DNA of 64,000 nt from Duganella aquatilis (GCF_009674565.1 NZ_WKJL01000001.1:1-64000); one strand, 5' to 3'. Counted from the first letter of the stretch, positions 16,357 to 25,553 are shown. The notes: generated from the sequence alone by a model not told the origin. Made by a program: numbers and translations.

Positions 16357-18582
16357 TCAGCTGGTGTGCAGCTGGAAGGTGGTGGGCGCGGCCGGCGGCG
16401 GCAGGGCGTTCAGGGCGGCGATGACGTCGTTCACCACCGGCGCCCAGTCGCCGATCTGGCGCTGGCGGAACAGGGTGGCGCTCGGATACCACGGATTGGT
16501 GCTGCCGTGTTCCAGCCAGCGCCATTCGAACGGGGTGGGCAGCATGACCCAGAACGGCTTGCCGAGCGCGCCCGCCAGGTGGGCCACGCTGGTGTCGACC
16601 GTGATCACCACGTCCATCAGGTCGCACAACGCGGCGGTGTCGCCGAAGTTGTTCAGCAAGTGGCTGACCTGGCGCACCGGCAGCGTGTCCAGCAGTTCCT
16701 TGTCGGCCGGCCGGATTTCCTTTTGCAGGCAGATGAATTCGTAGTCCTCGTTGAACAGCGGCGCCAGCGCCGACAGCGGCAGGGTGCGGTTATGGTCATT
16801 GCCGTGGGTGGCGCTGCCGCTCCACACGACGCCGACGCGCAGCTTGGTCGAGAAGCCGAGTTCGGCGCTCCATTGCTCGCGCTTGGCGGGATCGCTGCGC
16901 AGATAAAACGGCGCGGACGGGATGGTGTCGATCCGGGTGTTCAGCGCATGCGGCAGGCTGAGCAGCGGGATGTGATAATCGAACGCCGGCGGCCGGTCGG
17001 TGCCGGACTCGATCAGCTGGTCGACCCCCTCCAGCGTCCGCATCAGCGGTATCAGCGGCGCCCACACTTCGAGCACCACGCGGGCGCCGCGCTGCTGGAT
17101 GGTCTTGGCGAAGCGGCTGAACTGGATGGCGTCGCCCAGACCCTGTTCGGCATGCAGCAGGATGGTCTTGCCCTTGAGCGATTCGCGCCCGGTCCATTGC
17201 GGCTTCAGGAAGTGGCGCTTGGCTTTCGACAGCGCCAGGTCCTTGGCCACCCAGCGGTACTCATAGCCTTGCCAGCCGCGCTCGTAATCGCCGCGCGCCA
17301 GCAGCAGCAAGGAACGGTTCCACATGGCCAGCGGCAGGTTCGCATCCATCGCCAGCGCGCGGTCGTAGCTGGCCAGCGCCTGATCGTTGAAGCCCAGCTT
17401 GTTCAGGATGCTGCCCAGGTTGATGTAGGCGAGCGGATTATTCGGCGCCATCTTGATCAGCTTTTCCAGCGCGACGCGGGCTTTTTCGTAATCCTTTTCC
17501 TGATCGGTATCCGCAACCAGCTCGGCCGCTCCATGGCGGGCGGCGCGTTCCATCTTCAGCGCCAGCGCATGGCGCAGGCTGGTCAGCACCGCGTCGTGCT
17601 GCTTGCTGTTGTCGAGCGCGGCCGCATGCAGTTGCTGCAGTTCGGTGTCGCTGCTGTCCAGTTCCAGCGCCGCCGCATACAGTGCGGCGGCCGAGCCGTG
17701 CTGGGCCAGCTGCCCCAGCCGGTGGGCTTGCTGGCGGTAGGCCGCCAGCAGTTGCCCCTGCAATGCCAGCGCGGCCTGCTCGGCCTGCTGGGCGTCCTCG
17801 GTGCGCTGTAATTGCTGCAGCGCCAGGGCGCGCTGGCGCTGCGCCTGGACCAGCTGCGGCTGCAGGCGCAAGGCCTCGTCGTGCGCCTGCAGCGCCTCGT
17901 CGGCGCGGCCCTGCGCCAGCAGCAGCCGGCCGAGGTTGTAATGGGCGTCGGGGTACTCCGGCGCCAGCGCCAGCGCCTGGCGATAGCTGTGCTCGGCGCT
18001 GTCCGGGTTGCCGGTGTCGCGCAGGATATTGCCGCGGTTGAGGTGGGCGTCAGGCGCCTGCGGATTGAGCTGCAGCGCCTGGTCGGCGTTGAGCAGCGCC
18101 AGATCGTATTGGCGGGCCTGCCACAGCAGCAGCGCGCGGTTGTTCCAGGCCTGGTCGTCATCCGCGGCCAGGGCCAGCACCTGGTCGTAGGCTTGCAGCG
18201 CCTCGTCGTTGCGCATCAGCGACTGCAGCGTGACGGCGCGGTTGAACAGGGTGTTGGCGTCGTCGCCGGTCAGCGCCAGCGCGCGGTCATAGCTTTGCAG
18301 CGCATCATCCATGAACTGCAGCTCGCGCAGCGCGTTGCCGAGGTTGCTGTGCGCGCCGGCATGGTCGGCATCGACCTTCAGGGCCGAGCGGATGAAGCTG
18401 GCCGCGGCGTCGAAATTGCCGCTCTGGAAGGCGGCGATGCCGGTGTTGTGCAGCGCGTCGAAATGGTTGGGGTCCAGCCGCAGCACCTGCTCGTATGCTT
18501 GCAGGGCTTGGGCCAAATTGCCGTCGCTATGGTACTGGATAGCTTGCCGGAACAGCTGTTCGACGTGGGATGTATTTGCCAT
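16357..18582 (-). CDS. TPR-repeat protein fused to a heptosyltransferase-like glycosyltransferase domain
   Basis: A 741-residue protein. Residues 1 to about 440 are tandem TPR units (recurring A-L-x-Y-D-x-A-L-x-L patterns). The C-terminal about 300 residues have the fold pattern of GT9/GT41-like enzymes: ILLHAEQGLGDAIQFSRF, GVVWSGSATHGNDHNRTLPL, and ITVDTSVAHLAGALGKPFW. Such fusions often transfer sugars to proteins, including flagellins. It follows the flagellin gene and precedes a methyltransferase. Flagellin O-glycosylation is a reasonable inference, not shown by the sequence. The middle of the TPR region is Gln-rich (about residues 245–305). Confidence 0.85.
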   Translation of the reverse strand: MANTSHVEQLFRQAIQYHSDGNLAQALQAYEQVLRLDPNHFDALHNTGIAAFQSGNFDAAASFIRSALKVDADHAGAHSNLGNALRELQFMDDALQSYDRALALTGDDANTLFNRAVTLQSLMRNDEALQAYDQVLALAADDDQAWNNRALLLWQARQYDLALLNADQALQLNPQAPDAHLNRGNILRDTGNPDSAEHSYRQALALAPEYPDAHYNLGRLLLAQGRADEALQAHDEALRLQPQLVQAQRQRALALQQLQRTEDAQQAEQAALALQGQLLAAYRQQAHRLGQLAQHGSAAALYAAALELDSSDTELQQLHAAALDNSKQHDAVLTSLRHALALKMERAARHGAAELVADTDQEKDYEKARVALEKLIKMAPNNPLAYINLGSILNKLGFNDQALASYDRALAMDANLPLAMWNRSLLLLARGDYERGWQGYEYRWVAKDLALSKAKRHFLKPQWTGRESLKGKTILLHAEQGLGDAIQFSRFAKTIQQRGARVVLEVWAPLIPLMRTLEGVDQLIESGTDRPPAFDYHIPLLSLPHALNTRIDTIPSAPFYLRSDPAKREQWSAELGFSTKLRVGVVWSGSATHGNDHNRTLPLSALAPLFNEDYEFICLQKEIRPADKELLDTLPVRQVSHLLNNFGDTAALCDLMDVVITVDTSVAHLAGALGKPFWVMLPTPFEWRWLEHGSTNPWYPSATLFRQRQIGDWAPVVNDVIAALNALPPPAAPTTFQLHTS

Positions 18583-18674
18583 GGATAGGAAAAAGTGAGG
18601 AGTGGATCAGGCTCAGGCGATCATAACCGAGCGGCTTTCTGTCTGGCTAGCATGTACGGCACGAAACCCGGCAA

Positions 18675-19619
18675 TCATTGCACTTCATCGGGAATCGCCG
18701 GCTGTGACAGCAGTGTTGCCACCGCTGCCATGGCATGGAAGATGGCCGGCGTCAGGCCGGCCGTCTGCATGCGGCTGGGGTAGGGATGTTCGCCGCTGGA
18801 GGGCGGCAATTCGCGCCGCAGGCGGCAACGCAGGATGGTCAGGCCGAGGCGGCCGACCGTGGCGGCCAGCTGCGGCAGGATTTCGCGCATGTGCTGCATG
18901 GCCGAGGTCTGGGCCGCGCCGACCTCCATTACCACGCCGGCGCCGCTGGACGGTTCCAGCTGGATCACCACGCGCCCGACCTCGGGCAGCGTCAGTTCCA
19001 GCCGCAGCGCGGCGCGGGCGCGCTTGCGCCGCTGGCGTTCGTATTCGTCATCGTCTATCACCACCACCCGCAGCACCAGCCGCCGGTCGCCCCAGGCATA
19101 GACGGCAAAGCGCCACGGTTCCATTTCGGTCAGCATCGGCAAGCCCGGGCGGCCGTCGCGGCTGCCGGCGGGAATCTGGTCGCTGAGGAACAGGCTGGCG
19201 GGAATGTGCTGGCCGGTGGTTTGTTCCAGCCAGGCGGCGCGCTGCTCGCTGTAGGTGCGCACCATGACCTGCCAGGAGGCGGCCATCATGGCGGTGTCGG
19301 GCGGTTGCCACACCAGCTGGCGCGACAGGAATACCTGGTTCGGGCGCATCGCGGCCGGGTCGGTGGCGCTGGGGACGTCGGCCAGCGCATCGGCCAGCGC
19401 TTCCAGGCCGCCCGGCGGCAGGACGTGGGCTTCCTGGGCGTCCGGGATGGCGCCGACCGGCGCGGCGCCGGACGGCAGCAGCGGTGGCGGCGGGGCAAGC
19501 GGGAATTCGGGATCGACTGGGGCCTGCGCCGGCGCGCGCGCGGCCGGGCCTGGCTGTGCGGGCTGCCGGTCCGGGACGCCCAGCGGGCGTAGGGTAGGTC
19601 CGATGCGGTCTAAAGCCAT
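18675..19619 (-). CDS. Protein with FliK C-terminal (Flg_hook)-like domain
   Basis: A 314-residue protein not recognised with certainty. The N-terminal about 85 residues are Pro/Ala-rich and look disordered. The stretch at about residues 205–265 (ELTLPEVGRVVIQLEPSSGA, then a MREILPQLAATVGRLGL helix) matches the FliK hook-length-control C-terminal pattern of a beta-rich core and an amphipathic helix. It lies between flagellin and the TPR/glycosyltransferase gene, separated from flagellin by a strong terminator. It may be a second FliK-type protein besides the one at 1–701, or an unrelated flagellar accessory protein. Confidence 0.5.
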   Translation of the reverse strand: MALDRIGPTLRPLGVPDRQPAQPGPAARAPAQAPVDPEFPLAPPPPLLPSGAAPVGAIPDAQEAHVLPPGGLEALADALADVPSATDPAAMRPNQVFLSRQLVWQPPDTAMMAASWQVMVRTYSEQRAAWLEQTTGQHIPASLFLSDQIPAGSRDGRPGLPMLTEMEPWRFAVYAWGDRRLVLRVVVIDDDEYERQRRKRARAALRLELTLPEVGRVVIQLEPSSGAGVVMEVGAAQTSAMQHMREILPQLAATVGRLGLTILRCRLRRELPPSSGEHPYPSRMQTAGLTPAIFHAMAAVATLLSQPAIPDEVQ

Positions 19620-19647
19620 CAGGCGGAGAGTCCAGTCTTGCGGGTAT

Positions 19648-19679
19648 AAAAAAAGCCAACCGGAATGTACGCGGTTGGC
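19648..19679 (-). terminator. Rho-independent terminator after flagellin
   Basis: On the minus strand GCCAACCG pairs with CGGTTGGC around a 9-base loop, followed by seven T. It lies about 45 bases after the flagellin stop and should end the flagellin transcript before the FliK-like gene. Confidence 0.9.
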
Positions 19680-19687
19680 CCTTGGTC

Positions 19688-19711
19688 ATCCGGATACCTT
19701 CGTATCCGGAT
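19688..19711. repeat. Perfect 10-bp hairpin downstream of flagellin
   Basis: ATCCGGATAC (19688–19697) and GTATCCGGAT (19702–19711) form a perfect stem with a 4-base loop, between the flagellin stop and the terminator. It has no T-run of its own. A role in 3' end protection of the abundant flagellin mRNA is an inference. Confidence 0.6.
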
Positions 19712-19724
19712 ACTACTACGATTA

Positions 19725-20621
19725 TTACTGCAGCAGGGACATAACCAGCGACGAGGTGCTGTTCGACTGCTTCAGCATCGCGGTGCCGGCCTGCAGCAGC
19801 ATCTGTGCCGAGGTCATGTTGGACGATTCCGCTGCGAAGTCGGTGTCCATGATGCGGCCTTCCGCAGCCTTGGTGTTGGTCGACACGTTGGCCAGATTGT
19901 TGTACACGTGTTCCAGGCGGTTCGAGGTCGCACCCAGGTTCGAACGTACCACCGACACCGAGTCAATCGCGCTGGCCAGCAGGTCGATGAAGGAGTTAGC
20001 GGAGTCAGCCGAAGTCGACAGTTCGCTGCCTGGTACGGTGCCGGCGACACCGGTGGTGGTGAAGTTGGTGGCAGCGGCGCCGATGGCGCTCTGCATGGCG
20101 CTGACCTGGGTGGTCAGGTCGAACTTCAGGGTCTCGCCGGTCGACGCGCCGATCTGGAAGGTCAGCGAAGCGTTCTGGAAGGTCGAGGTGGTGGTGGTGC
20201 TGTCGGTGTTGAACAGTTTCTGGCCGCCGAAGGTGGTGTTGCCGACGATGTTGGTCAGTTCGTTGGTCAGTGCATCGAATTCAGCTTGCATCGAGGTGCG
20301 GTCGGCGTCGTTCGACGAGCCGTCGGCAGCCTGGGTGGCCAGATCTTTCATGCGGACCAGAATGGTGGTGGTCTCGTCCAGCGCGCCTTCGGCGGTCTGC
20401 ATCAGCGAGATCGAGTTCTGGGTGTTGCGCATTGCAACGGTCATGCCGCTGGTCTGGTATTTCAGACGGGTGGCGATTTGCAGGCCTGCAGCGTCATCCA
20501 TTGCGGAATTGACACGGAAGCCGGTGCTCAGGCGGGTCTGCGAGGTCGACAGCGCCGACTGGGTGCGGGAGATCGAGTTCTGTGCGGAAAGGGCCGCAGC
20601 GTTGGTGTGAAGGCTCAGCAT
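19725..20621 (-). CDS. Lateral-type flagellin
   Basis: A 298-residue flagellin with conserved D0/D1 ends: MLSLHTNAAALSAQNSIS at the start, RLSTGFRVNSAMDDAAGLQI at about 31–50, and a C-terminus of AQMLLQAGTAMLKQSNS. The central variable region is short and Thr/Ser-rich, offering possible O-glycosylation sites. The 'MLSLHTN…AMDDAAGLQIATRL' form is characteristic of LafA-type lateral flagellins, whereas polar types usually begin MAxxINTN. A good AGGAG lies before the ATG, and a strong terminator follows. Confidence 0.95.
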   Translation of the reverse strand: MLSLHTNAAALSAQNSISRTQSALSTSQTRLSTGFRVNSAMDDAAGLQIATRLKYQTSGMTVAMRNTQNSISLMQTAEGALDETTTILVRMKDLATQAADGSSNDADRTSMQAEFDALTNELTNIVGNTTFGGQKLFNTDSTTTTSTFQNASLTFQIGASTGETLKFDLTTQVSAMQSAIGAAATNFTTTGVAGTVPGSELSTSADSANSFIDLLASAIDSVSVVRSNLGATSNRLEHVYNNLANVSTNTKAAEGRIMDTDFAAESSNMTSAQMLLQAGTAMLKQSNSTSSLVMSLLQ

Positions 20622-20708
20622 GAAATAACTCCTGGTAGGTGGATTCAGTTCGGAGCAACGAATCTTTTGCGCTCTCCCAAGTACAAGACGACCGTAGATG
20701 GAAGGACA

Positions 20709-20734
20709 TTAAATGCTGCATGGAAATTTCTTGA
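20709..20734 (-). promoter_or_regulatory. Possible sigma-28-like promoter of the flagellin gene
   Basis: On the minus strand TCAAGAAA, 10 bases, then GCATTTAA partly resembles the sigma-28 consensus TAAAGTTT-N11-GCCGATAA. The match is imperfect in both boxes and the spacer is one base short. It lies 88 bases upstream of the flagellin ATG. Flagellin genes are normally sigma-28 dependent. Confidence 0.25.
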
Positions 20735-20820
20735 AAATAATTTGTAACCGCGCTGAAAGCCGCTGTTTACCGTCGTTTCCACCTGCCGATTATGTGCCGA
20801 TTGTTGGCTTGGATCAATGA

Positions 20821-20849
20821 AAAACAGCGCGGCTGGCTGGCCGCGCTGT
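20821..20849 (-). terminator. Rho-independent terminator after ETF-QO
   Basis: On the minus strand ACAGCGCGGC pairs with GCCGCGCTGT, followed by a T-run. It lies just downstream of the ETF-QO stop and isolates it from the flagellin gene. Confidence 0.85.
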
Positions 20850-20867
20850 GATTAAAGTGTTGCTTTT

Positions 20868-22544
20868 TTACATATTTGGATAGTTCGGCCCACCGCCGCC
20901 TTCCGGCGTCACCCAGACGATGTTCTGGGTCGGATCCTTGATATCGCAGGTTTTGCAGTGCACGCAGTTCTGGGCGTTGATCTGCAGGCGGTCGGCGCCG
21001 TCGTCGGTCTTGACGAATTCATACACGCCGGCCGGGCAGTAGCGCGCCTCCGGCCCGGCAAACCGGGCCAGGTTGACGTCCACCGGCACGCTCGGGTTTT
21101 TCAGCGTCAGGTGGATGGGCTGGTCTTCCGCGTGGTTGGTATTCGAGATGAATACCGACGACAGGCGGTCGAAGGTCAGCTTGCCGTCCGGTTTCGGGTA
21201 GACGATGGGCTGGAACTGCGCGGCCGGCTTCAGGCATTCATGGTCGGCGTGCGAGTGGCGCAAGGTCCATGGCGCCTTGCCGCGGAACACGATCTGGTCG
21301 ATGCCGGTCATCAGCGAGCCGAGGTACAGGCCCTTGTTCAGCCATGGCTTGACGTTGCGCGCCACGTGCAGTTCCTCGTGCAGCCACGATTTCTCGAAGG
21401 CGGCCGGGTAGCTGGCCAGTTCGTCGGCCTGGCGGCCGGCGCCCAGCGCCTCGAACACCGATTCGGCCGCCAGCATGCCGGACTTGATCGCCGCGTGGCT
21501 GCCCTTGATGCGGCTCATGTTGAGGAAACCGGCGTCGCAGCCGATCAGCGCGCCGCCCGGGAACACCAGCTTCGGCAGCGATTGCAGGCCGCCGGCGGTG
21601 ATCGCGCGGGCGCCATAGGAAATGCGCTTGCCGCCTTCCAGGAAGGTGCGGATTTCCGGGTGGGTCTTGTAGCGCTGGAATTCCTCGTACGGCGACAGGT
21701 AGGGATTCTCATAGTTCAGGCCGACCACGTAGCCGATCATCACCTGGTTGTTTTCCAGGTGGTAGAGGAAGGAGCCGCCATAGGTCTTGCTGTCCAGCGG
21801 CCAGCCGGTGGTGTGGATCACCAGGCCTGGCTGATGTTTGGCCGGATCGATTTCCCACAGTTCCTTGATGCCGATGCCGTAGGATTGCGGATCCTTGCCC
21901 TTGTTCAGGTCGTACTTGGCCATCAGCTGCTTGCCCAGGTGGCCGCGCGCGCCTTCGGCAAACAGCGTGTATTTGCCGTGCAACTCCATGCCCAGCTGGA
22001 ATTCCGGACCGGCTTCGCCGTCGCGCTTGACGCCCATATTGCCGGTGGCGATGCCCTTGACCGAGCCGTCGTCGTTGTACAGCACTTCGGCGGCGGCAAA
22101 GCCGGGGAAGATTTCCACGCCCAGCGCCTCGGCCTGCTGGCCCAGCCAGCGCACCACGTTGCCCAGCGAGATCACGTAGTTGCCGTGGTTCTCGAAGCAG
22201 GCCGGCAGCAGCATGTTCGGGGTCTTGTAAGCCTTGGTCTCGGTCAGGAACAGCACGCGGTCCTCGGTGACGGCGGTGTTCAGCGGCGCGCCTTTTTCCT
22301 TCCAGTCAGGGATCAGTTCGGTCAGCGCCTTCGGGTCCATCACGGCGCCGGACAGGATGTGGGCGCCCAGCTCGCCGCCTTTTTCCAGCACGACGACCGA
22401 CACTTCCTGGCCTTTTTCAGCGGCCAGCTGTTTGATTTTGATTGCTGCCGACAAGCCTGCGGGGCCGCCGCCGACGATCACGACGTCATACTCCATCGCA
22501 TCGCGCGGGCCGTACTGTTCTACAAGATTTTGAGGCTGTGTCAT
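20868..22544 (-). CDS. Electron transfer flavoprotein-ubiquinone oxidoreductase
   Basis: A 558-residue enzyme passing electrons from ETF (fatty and amino acid oxidation) to ubiquinone at the membrane. An N-terminal FAD-binding Rossmann motif (VVIVGGGPAGLSAAIKIKQL, about 21–40) and the C-terminal 4Fe-4S ligands (a Cys in YCPAGVYEF, then CVHCKTC) are complete. Length matches the mature bacterial enzyme. It stands alone with its own terminator and is divergent from an SDR gene. Linking it to the neighbouring ketone-body genes is plausible but not required. Confidence 0.96.
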   Translation of the reverse strand: MTQPQNLVEQYGPRDAMEYDVVIVGGGPAGLSAAIKIKQLAAEKGQEVSVVVLEKGGELGAHILSGAVMDPKALTELIPDWKEKGAPLNTAVTEDRVLFLTETKAYKTPNMLLPACFENHGNYVISLGNVVRWLGQQAEALGVEIFPGFAAAEVLYNDDGSVKGIATGNMGVKRDGEAGPEFQLGMELHGKYTLFAEGARGHLGKQLMAKYDLNKGKDPQSYGIGIKELWEIDPAKHQPGLVIHTTGWPLDSKTYGGSFLYHLENNQVMIGYVVGLNYENPYLSPYEEFQRYKTHPEIRTFLEGGKRISYGARAITAGGLQSLPKLVFPGGALIGCDAGFLNMSRIKGSHAAIKSGMLAAESVFEALGAGRQADELASYPAAFEKSWLHEELHVARNVKPWLNKGLYLGSLMTGIDQIVFRGKAPWTLRHSHADHECLKPAAQFQPIVYPKPDGKLTFDRLSSVFISNTNHAEDQPIHLTLKNPSVPVDVNLARFAGPEARYCPAGVYEFVKTDDGADRLQINAQNCVHCKTCDIKDPTQNIVWVTPEGGGGPNYPNM

Positions 22545-22713
22545 GATCTGTTGTTATAGTGGTTTTGATGAATGTAAAAATTTTAGCACGAGTGTGCTTC
22601 TTTTTTCGTTGGATTGCTGCCATTTTCCGCGACATTATTAGACACCGCAATCTAATACTGGCGTTTTGTGTAATGATATTGCTTAGACATTCGCCAACCA
22701 TAGAGGAGCAACC

Positions 22714-23490
22714 GTGGGCATAGAAGTTAACTTTGAGGGAAAAATTGCGCTGATCACCGGCGCCTCCAGCGGTCTGGGAGCCCGGTTTGCCAAAGTGCTG
22801 GCCCAGGCGGGGGCGCAGGTGGTGCTGGCTTCGCGCCGCACCGAGCGCCTGAAGGAGTTGCGCGCCGAGATCGAGGCCGACGGCGGCGCCGCCCACGTGG
22901 TCAGCCTGGACGTCACCGATTACGCCAGCATCAAGTCGGCCATCGCCCACGCCGAAACCGAGGCCGGCCCGATCGACATCCTGGTCAACAACTCGGGCGT
23001 GTCGACCACCCAGCGGCTGGTCGACGTGACGCCCGAGGACTACGCCTTCGTGATGGACACCAATCTGCGCGGCGGCTTTTTCGTGGCGCAGGAGACGGCC
23101 AAGCGCATGATCGCGCGCGCCAAGGGCGATCCGAGCAAGAAGCACCGCATCATCAATATCGCCTCGGTGGCCGGCCTGCGGGTGCTGCCGCAGATAGGCG
23201 TGTACTGCATGAGCAAGGCCGGCGTGGTGCAGATGACCAAGGCCATGGCGGTGGAGTGGGGCAAGTATGGCATCAACACCAACGCCATCTGCCCCGGCTA
23301 TATTTCGACCGAGATCAACGAGGATTATTTCGCCAGCGAGCAGGGCCAGAGGCTGATCGACATGCTGCCACGCAAGCGTCCGGGCAAGCCGGAAGACCTG
23401 GACGGCCTGCTGTTGCTGCTGGCCGGCGAGGATTCCAACTTCATCAACGGCGCCATTATCTCGGCCGACGACGGCATGACGGCAACCTGA
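22714..23490 (+). CDS. Short-chain dehydrogenase/reductase
   Basis: A 258-residue classical SDR. The cofactor motif TGASSGLG (about 15–22), NNSG (a variant of NNAG), a catalytic Ser in NIASVAG, and YCMSK give the expected Ser-Tyr-Lys set. Translation starts at GTG, 9 bases after GAGGAG. An Arg pair after beta-2 (ASRRTER) suggests NADP(H). The substrate cannot be read from sequence; 3-oxoacyl or hydroxyacyl substrates would fit the neighbourhood. It converges on the LuxR-type regulator gene 9 bases away. Confidence 0.9.
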   Translation: MGIEVNFEGKIALITGASSGLGARFAKVLAQAGAQVVLASRRTERLKELRAEIEADGGAAHVVSLDVTDYASIKSAIAHAETEAGPIDILVNNSGVSTTQRLVDVTPEDYAFVMDTNLRGGFFVAQETAKRMIARAKGDPSKKHRIINIASVAGLRVLPQIGVYCMSKAGVVQMTKAMAVEWGKYGINTNAICPGYISTEINEDYFASEQGQRLIDMLPRKRPGKPEDLDGLLLLLAGEDSNFINGAIISADDGMTAT

Positions 23491-23499
23491 CAGCCGTTA

Positions 23500-24060
23500 T
23501 TAAAGCTGGACGCCGATCAGCTTGTGCACCAGCTCGGAGGACGTGGCGGCGGAGAATTTGCGCATCAGCTTGGCGCGGTGCATTTCCACCGTGCGCGGGC
23601 TGAGGTCGACCTGGCGGGCGATGGTCTTGCTGGTCTTGCCTTCGACCAGCAGGGCGGCGATTTCCCGCTCGCGCGGCGTCAGTTCGGCCGTGACCGGGCG
23701 CTTTTCGCTGACATCCTCGAAGGTCCAGATGCCGGGGCCCAGCGGTACGCTGGACTGCATGGCATGGCCGGTGACGTGACACCAGAACAGCTCGCCATCG
23801 GCGCGGCGCATGATGCGCTCGTCGGAATAGCGGCCCTTGGCGTTCATGATGGGGATGATGCGGTCGCCGGTGCGCAGGAATTCGTCCATGGTGGGATACA
23901 GCGCCAGAAAGGACAGGCCTTCGAGCTGCTGGCGCGTATAGCCGAACATGGCGGCCAGCGCCTCGTTGCAGGTCTGGATGGTGCGGTTTTCCGAGATGCA
24001 CATGCCTACCGGCGCATGGAGGAAAATCGATTCGTAATCAATGATCGGCTGAGCGTGCAT
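23500..24060 (-). CDS. PAS–LuxR-type transcriptional regulator
   Basis: A 186-residue protein. A single PAS domain (about residues 8–118; ISENRTIQTCNEALAAMFGY) is followed by a LuxR/GerE helix-turn-helix (ELTPREREIAALLVEGKTSK and VEMHRAKLMRKF). There is no receiver domain and no membrane segment, so the PAS domain is probably a cytoplasmic sensor. It is divergent from scoA with 122 bases between the starts, which makes the scoAB operon its likely target. Confidence 0.88.
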   Translation of the reverse strand: MHAQPIIDYESIFLHAPVGMCISENRTIQTCNEALAAMFGYTRQQLEGLSFLALYPTMDEFLRTGDRIIPIMNAKGRYSDERIMRRADGELFWCHVTGHAMQSSVPLGPGIWTFEDVSEKRPVTAELTPREREIAALLVEGKTSKTIARQVDLSPRTVEMHRAKLMRKFSAATSSELVHKLIGVQL

Positions 24061-24182
24061 GGGTACAGGTAGTTCTACGGTATTGTGCTTTTAATGTGCG
24101 TATTCTATGCTGGATCGCCGCATCGCTAAGGTATTTAACAACGTTGGCAAGGCACACGCAACATAAATCATAAGGGACATAT

Positions 24183-24884
24183 ATGAACAAGATCTATCCG
24201 GACGCCGCTTCCGCCCTGGCAGGCGTGGTGCAGAACGGGCAAACCATTGCGGTCGGCGGCTTCGGCCTGTGCGGCATCCCGGAGGCGCTGATCGGTGCGC
24301 TGCGCGATTCCGGCGTCACCGGCCTGACGGCCATTTCCAACAACGCCGGCGTCGACGGCTTCGGCCTCGGCCAGTTGCTGGAAACCCGCCAGATCAAGAA
24401 AATGATCGCCTCCTACGTGGGTGAAAACAAGGAGTTCGCGCGCCAGTACCTGGCCGGCGAGCTGGAGCTGGAATTCACGCCGCAGGGCACGCTGGCCGAG
24501 AAGCTGCGCGCCGGCGGCGCCGGCATTCCAGCCTTCTTCACCAAGACCGGCGTCGGCACCATCGTCGCCGACGGCAAGGAAATCCGCGAGTTCGACGGCG
24601 AACAGTACGTGATGGAACGCAGCCTGGTGGCCGACGTGGCGCTGGTCAAGGCCTGGAAGGCCGACAAGGCCGGCAACCTGGTGTTCCGCAAGACCGCGCG
24701 CAACTTCAACCCGAACGCGGCCATGGCCGGCAAGGTCTGCATCGTCGAGGTCGAACAGCTGGTGGAAACCGGCGAGATCGATCCGGACCAGGTGCACCTG
24801 CCGAGCATCTATGTGAACCGCATCGTGGTCAACGCCACGCCGGAAAAACGCATCGAGCAGCGCACCGTACGCGCCGCCAACTAA
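24183..24884 (+). CDS. scoA: Succinyl-CoA:3-ketoacid CoA-transferase subunit A
   Basis: A 233-residue family I CoA-transferase alpha subunit. The GGFGLCGIPEALIGAL loop near the N-terminus and the QGTLAEKLRAGGAGIPAFFT segment (about 103–122) are typical. With ScoB it moves CoA from succinyl-CoA to acetoacetate, giving acetoacetyl-CoA. An AGGGA lies 8 bases before the ATG. scoB follows after 18 bases. The hydroxybutyrate dehydrogenase at 30733–31527 would supply acetoacetate. Confidence 0.95.
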   Translation: MNKIYPDAASALAGVVQNGQTIAVGGFGLCGIPEALIGALRDSGVTGLTAISNNAGVDGFGLGQLLETRQIKKMIASYVGENKEFARQYLAGELELEFTPQGTLAEKLRAGGAGIPAFFTKTGVGTIVADGKEIREFDGEQYVMERSLVADVALVKAWKADKAGNLVFRKTARNFNPNAAMAGKVCIVEVEQLVETGEIDPDQVHLPSIYVNRIVVNATPEKRIEQRTVRAAN

Positions 24885-24902
24885 AAGAATCGGAGATTTA
24901 TT

Positions 24903-25553
24903 ATGGCATGGACTCGTGATGAAATGGCCGCGCGCGCGGCCAAGGAACTGCAGGACGGTTTCTACGTCAACCTCGGCATCGGTTTGCCGACCCTGGTGGC
25001 TAACTATGTGCCGACCGGCATCGAAGTGTTCCTGCAGTCGGAAAACGGCCTGCTCGGCATCGGCCCGTTCCCGACCGAAGAGGAAATCGACGCCGACCTG
25101 ATCAACGCCGGCAAGCAGACCGTGACGGCGCTGCCGGGTTCGGCCTACTTCAGCTCGGCCGATTCCTTCGGCATGATCCGCGGCGGCAAGATCAACCTGG
25201 CCATCCTCGGCGCCATGCAGGTGTCGGAACACGGCGACCTGGCCAACTGGATGATTCCGGGCAAAATGGTCAAGGGCATGGGCGGCGCGATGGACCTGGT
25301 GGCCGGCGTCAAGAAGGTGGTGGTGCTGATGGAGCACGTGGCCACCGCCAAGGACGGCTCGACCTCGCACAAGCTGCTGCCGAAATGCGACCTGCCGCTG
25401 ACCGGCGTCGGCGTGGTGGACCTGGTCATCACCGACCTCGGTGTGCTGGAAGTGACGGACAGCGGCCTGAAAGTGACCGAACTGGCGCCCGGCGTCAGCA
25501 AGGACCAGATCCAGGCCGCCACCGGCGTCAAGCTGGACTTCTCGGCGCTGTAA
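24903..25553 (+). CDS. scoB: Succinyl-CoA:3-ketoacid CoA-transferase subunit B
   Basis: A 216-residue beta subunit carrying the catalytic Glu in [13 protein letters not shown] (about residue 44). The [13 protein letters not shown] loop reads [10 protein letters not shown], and GGAMDLV occurs at about residue 128, as in known ScoB proteins. It is the second gene of the scoAB operon and is followed by a terminator. An alternative acetate CoA-transferase (AtoDA) is possible within the family, but overall pattern and length fit ScoAB. Confidence 0.95.
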   Translation: MAWTRDEMAARAAKELQDGFYVNLGIGLPTLVANYVPTGIEVFLQSENGLLGIGPFPTEEEIDADLINAGKQTVTALPGSAYFSSADSFGMIRGGKINLAILGAMQVSEHGDLANWMIPGKMVKGMGGAMDLVAGVKKVVVLMEHVATAKDGSTSHKLLPKCDLPLTGVGVVDLVITDLGVLEVTDSGLKVTELAPGVSKDQIQAATGVKLDFSAL

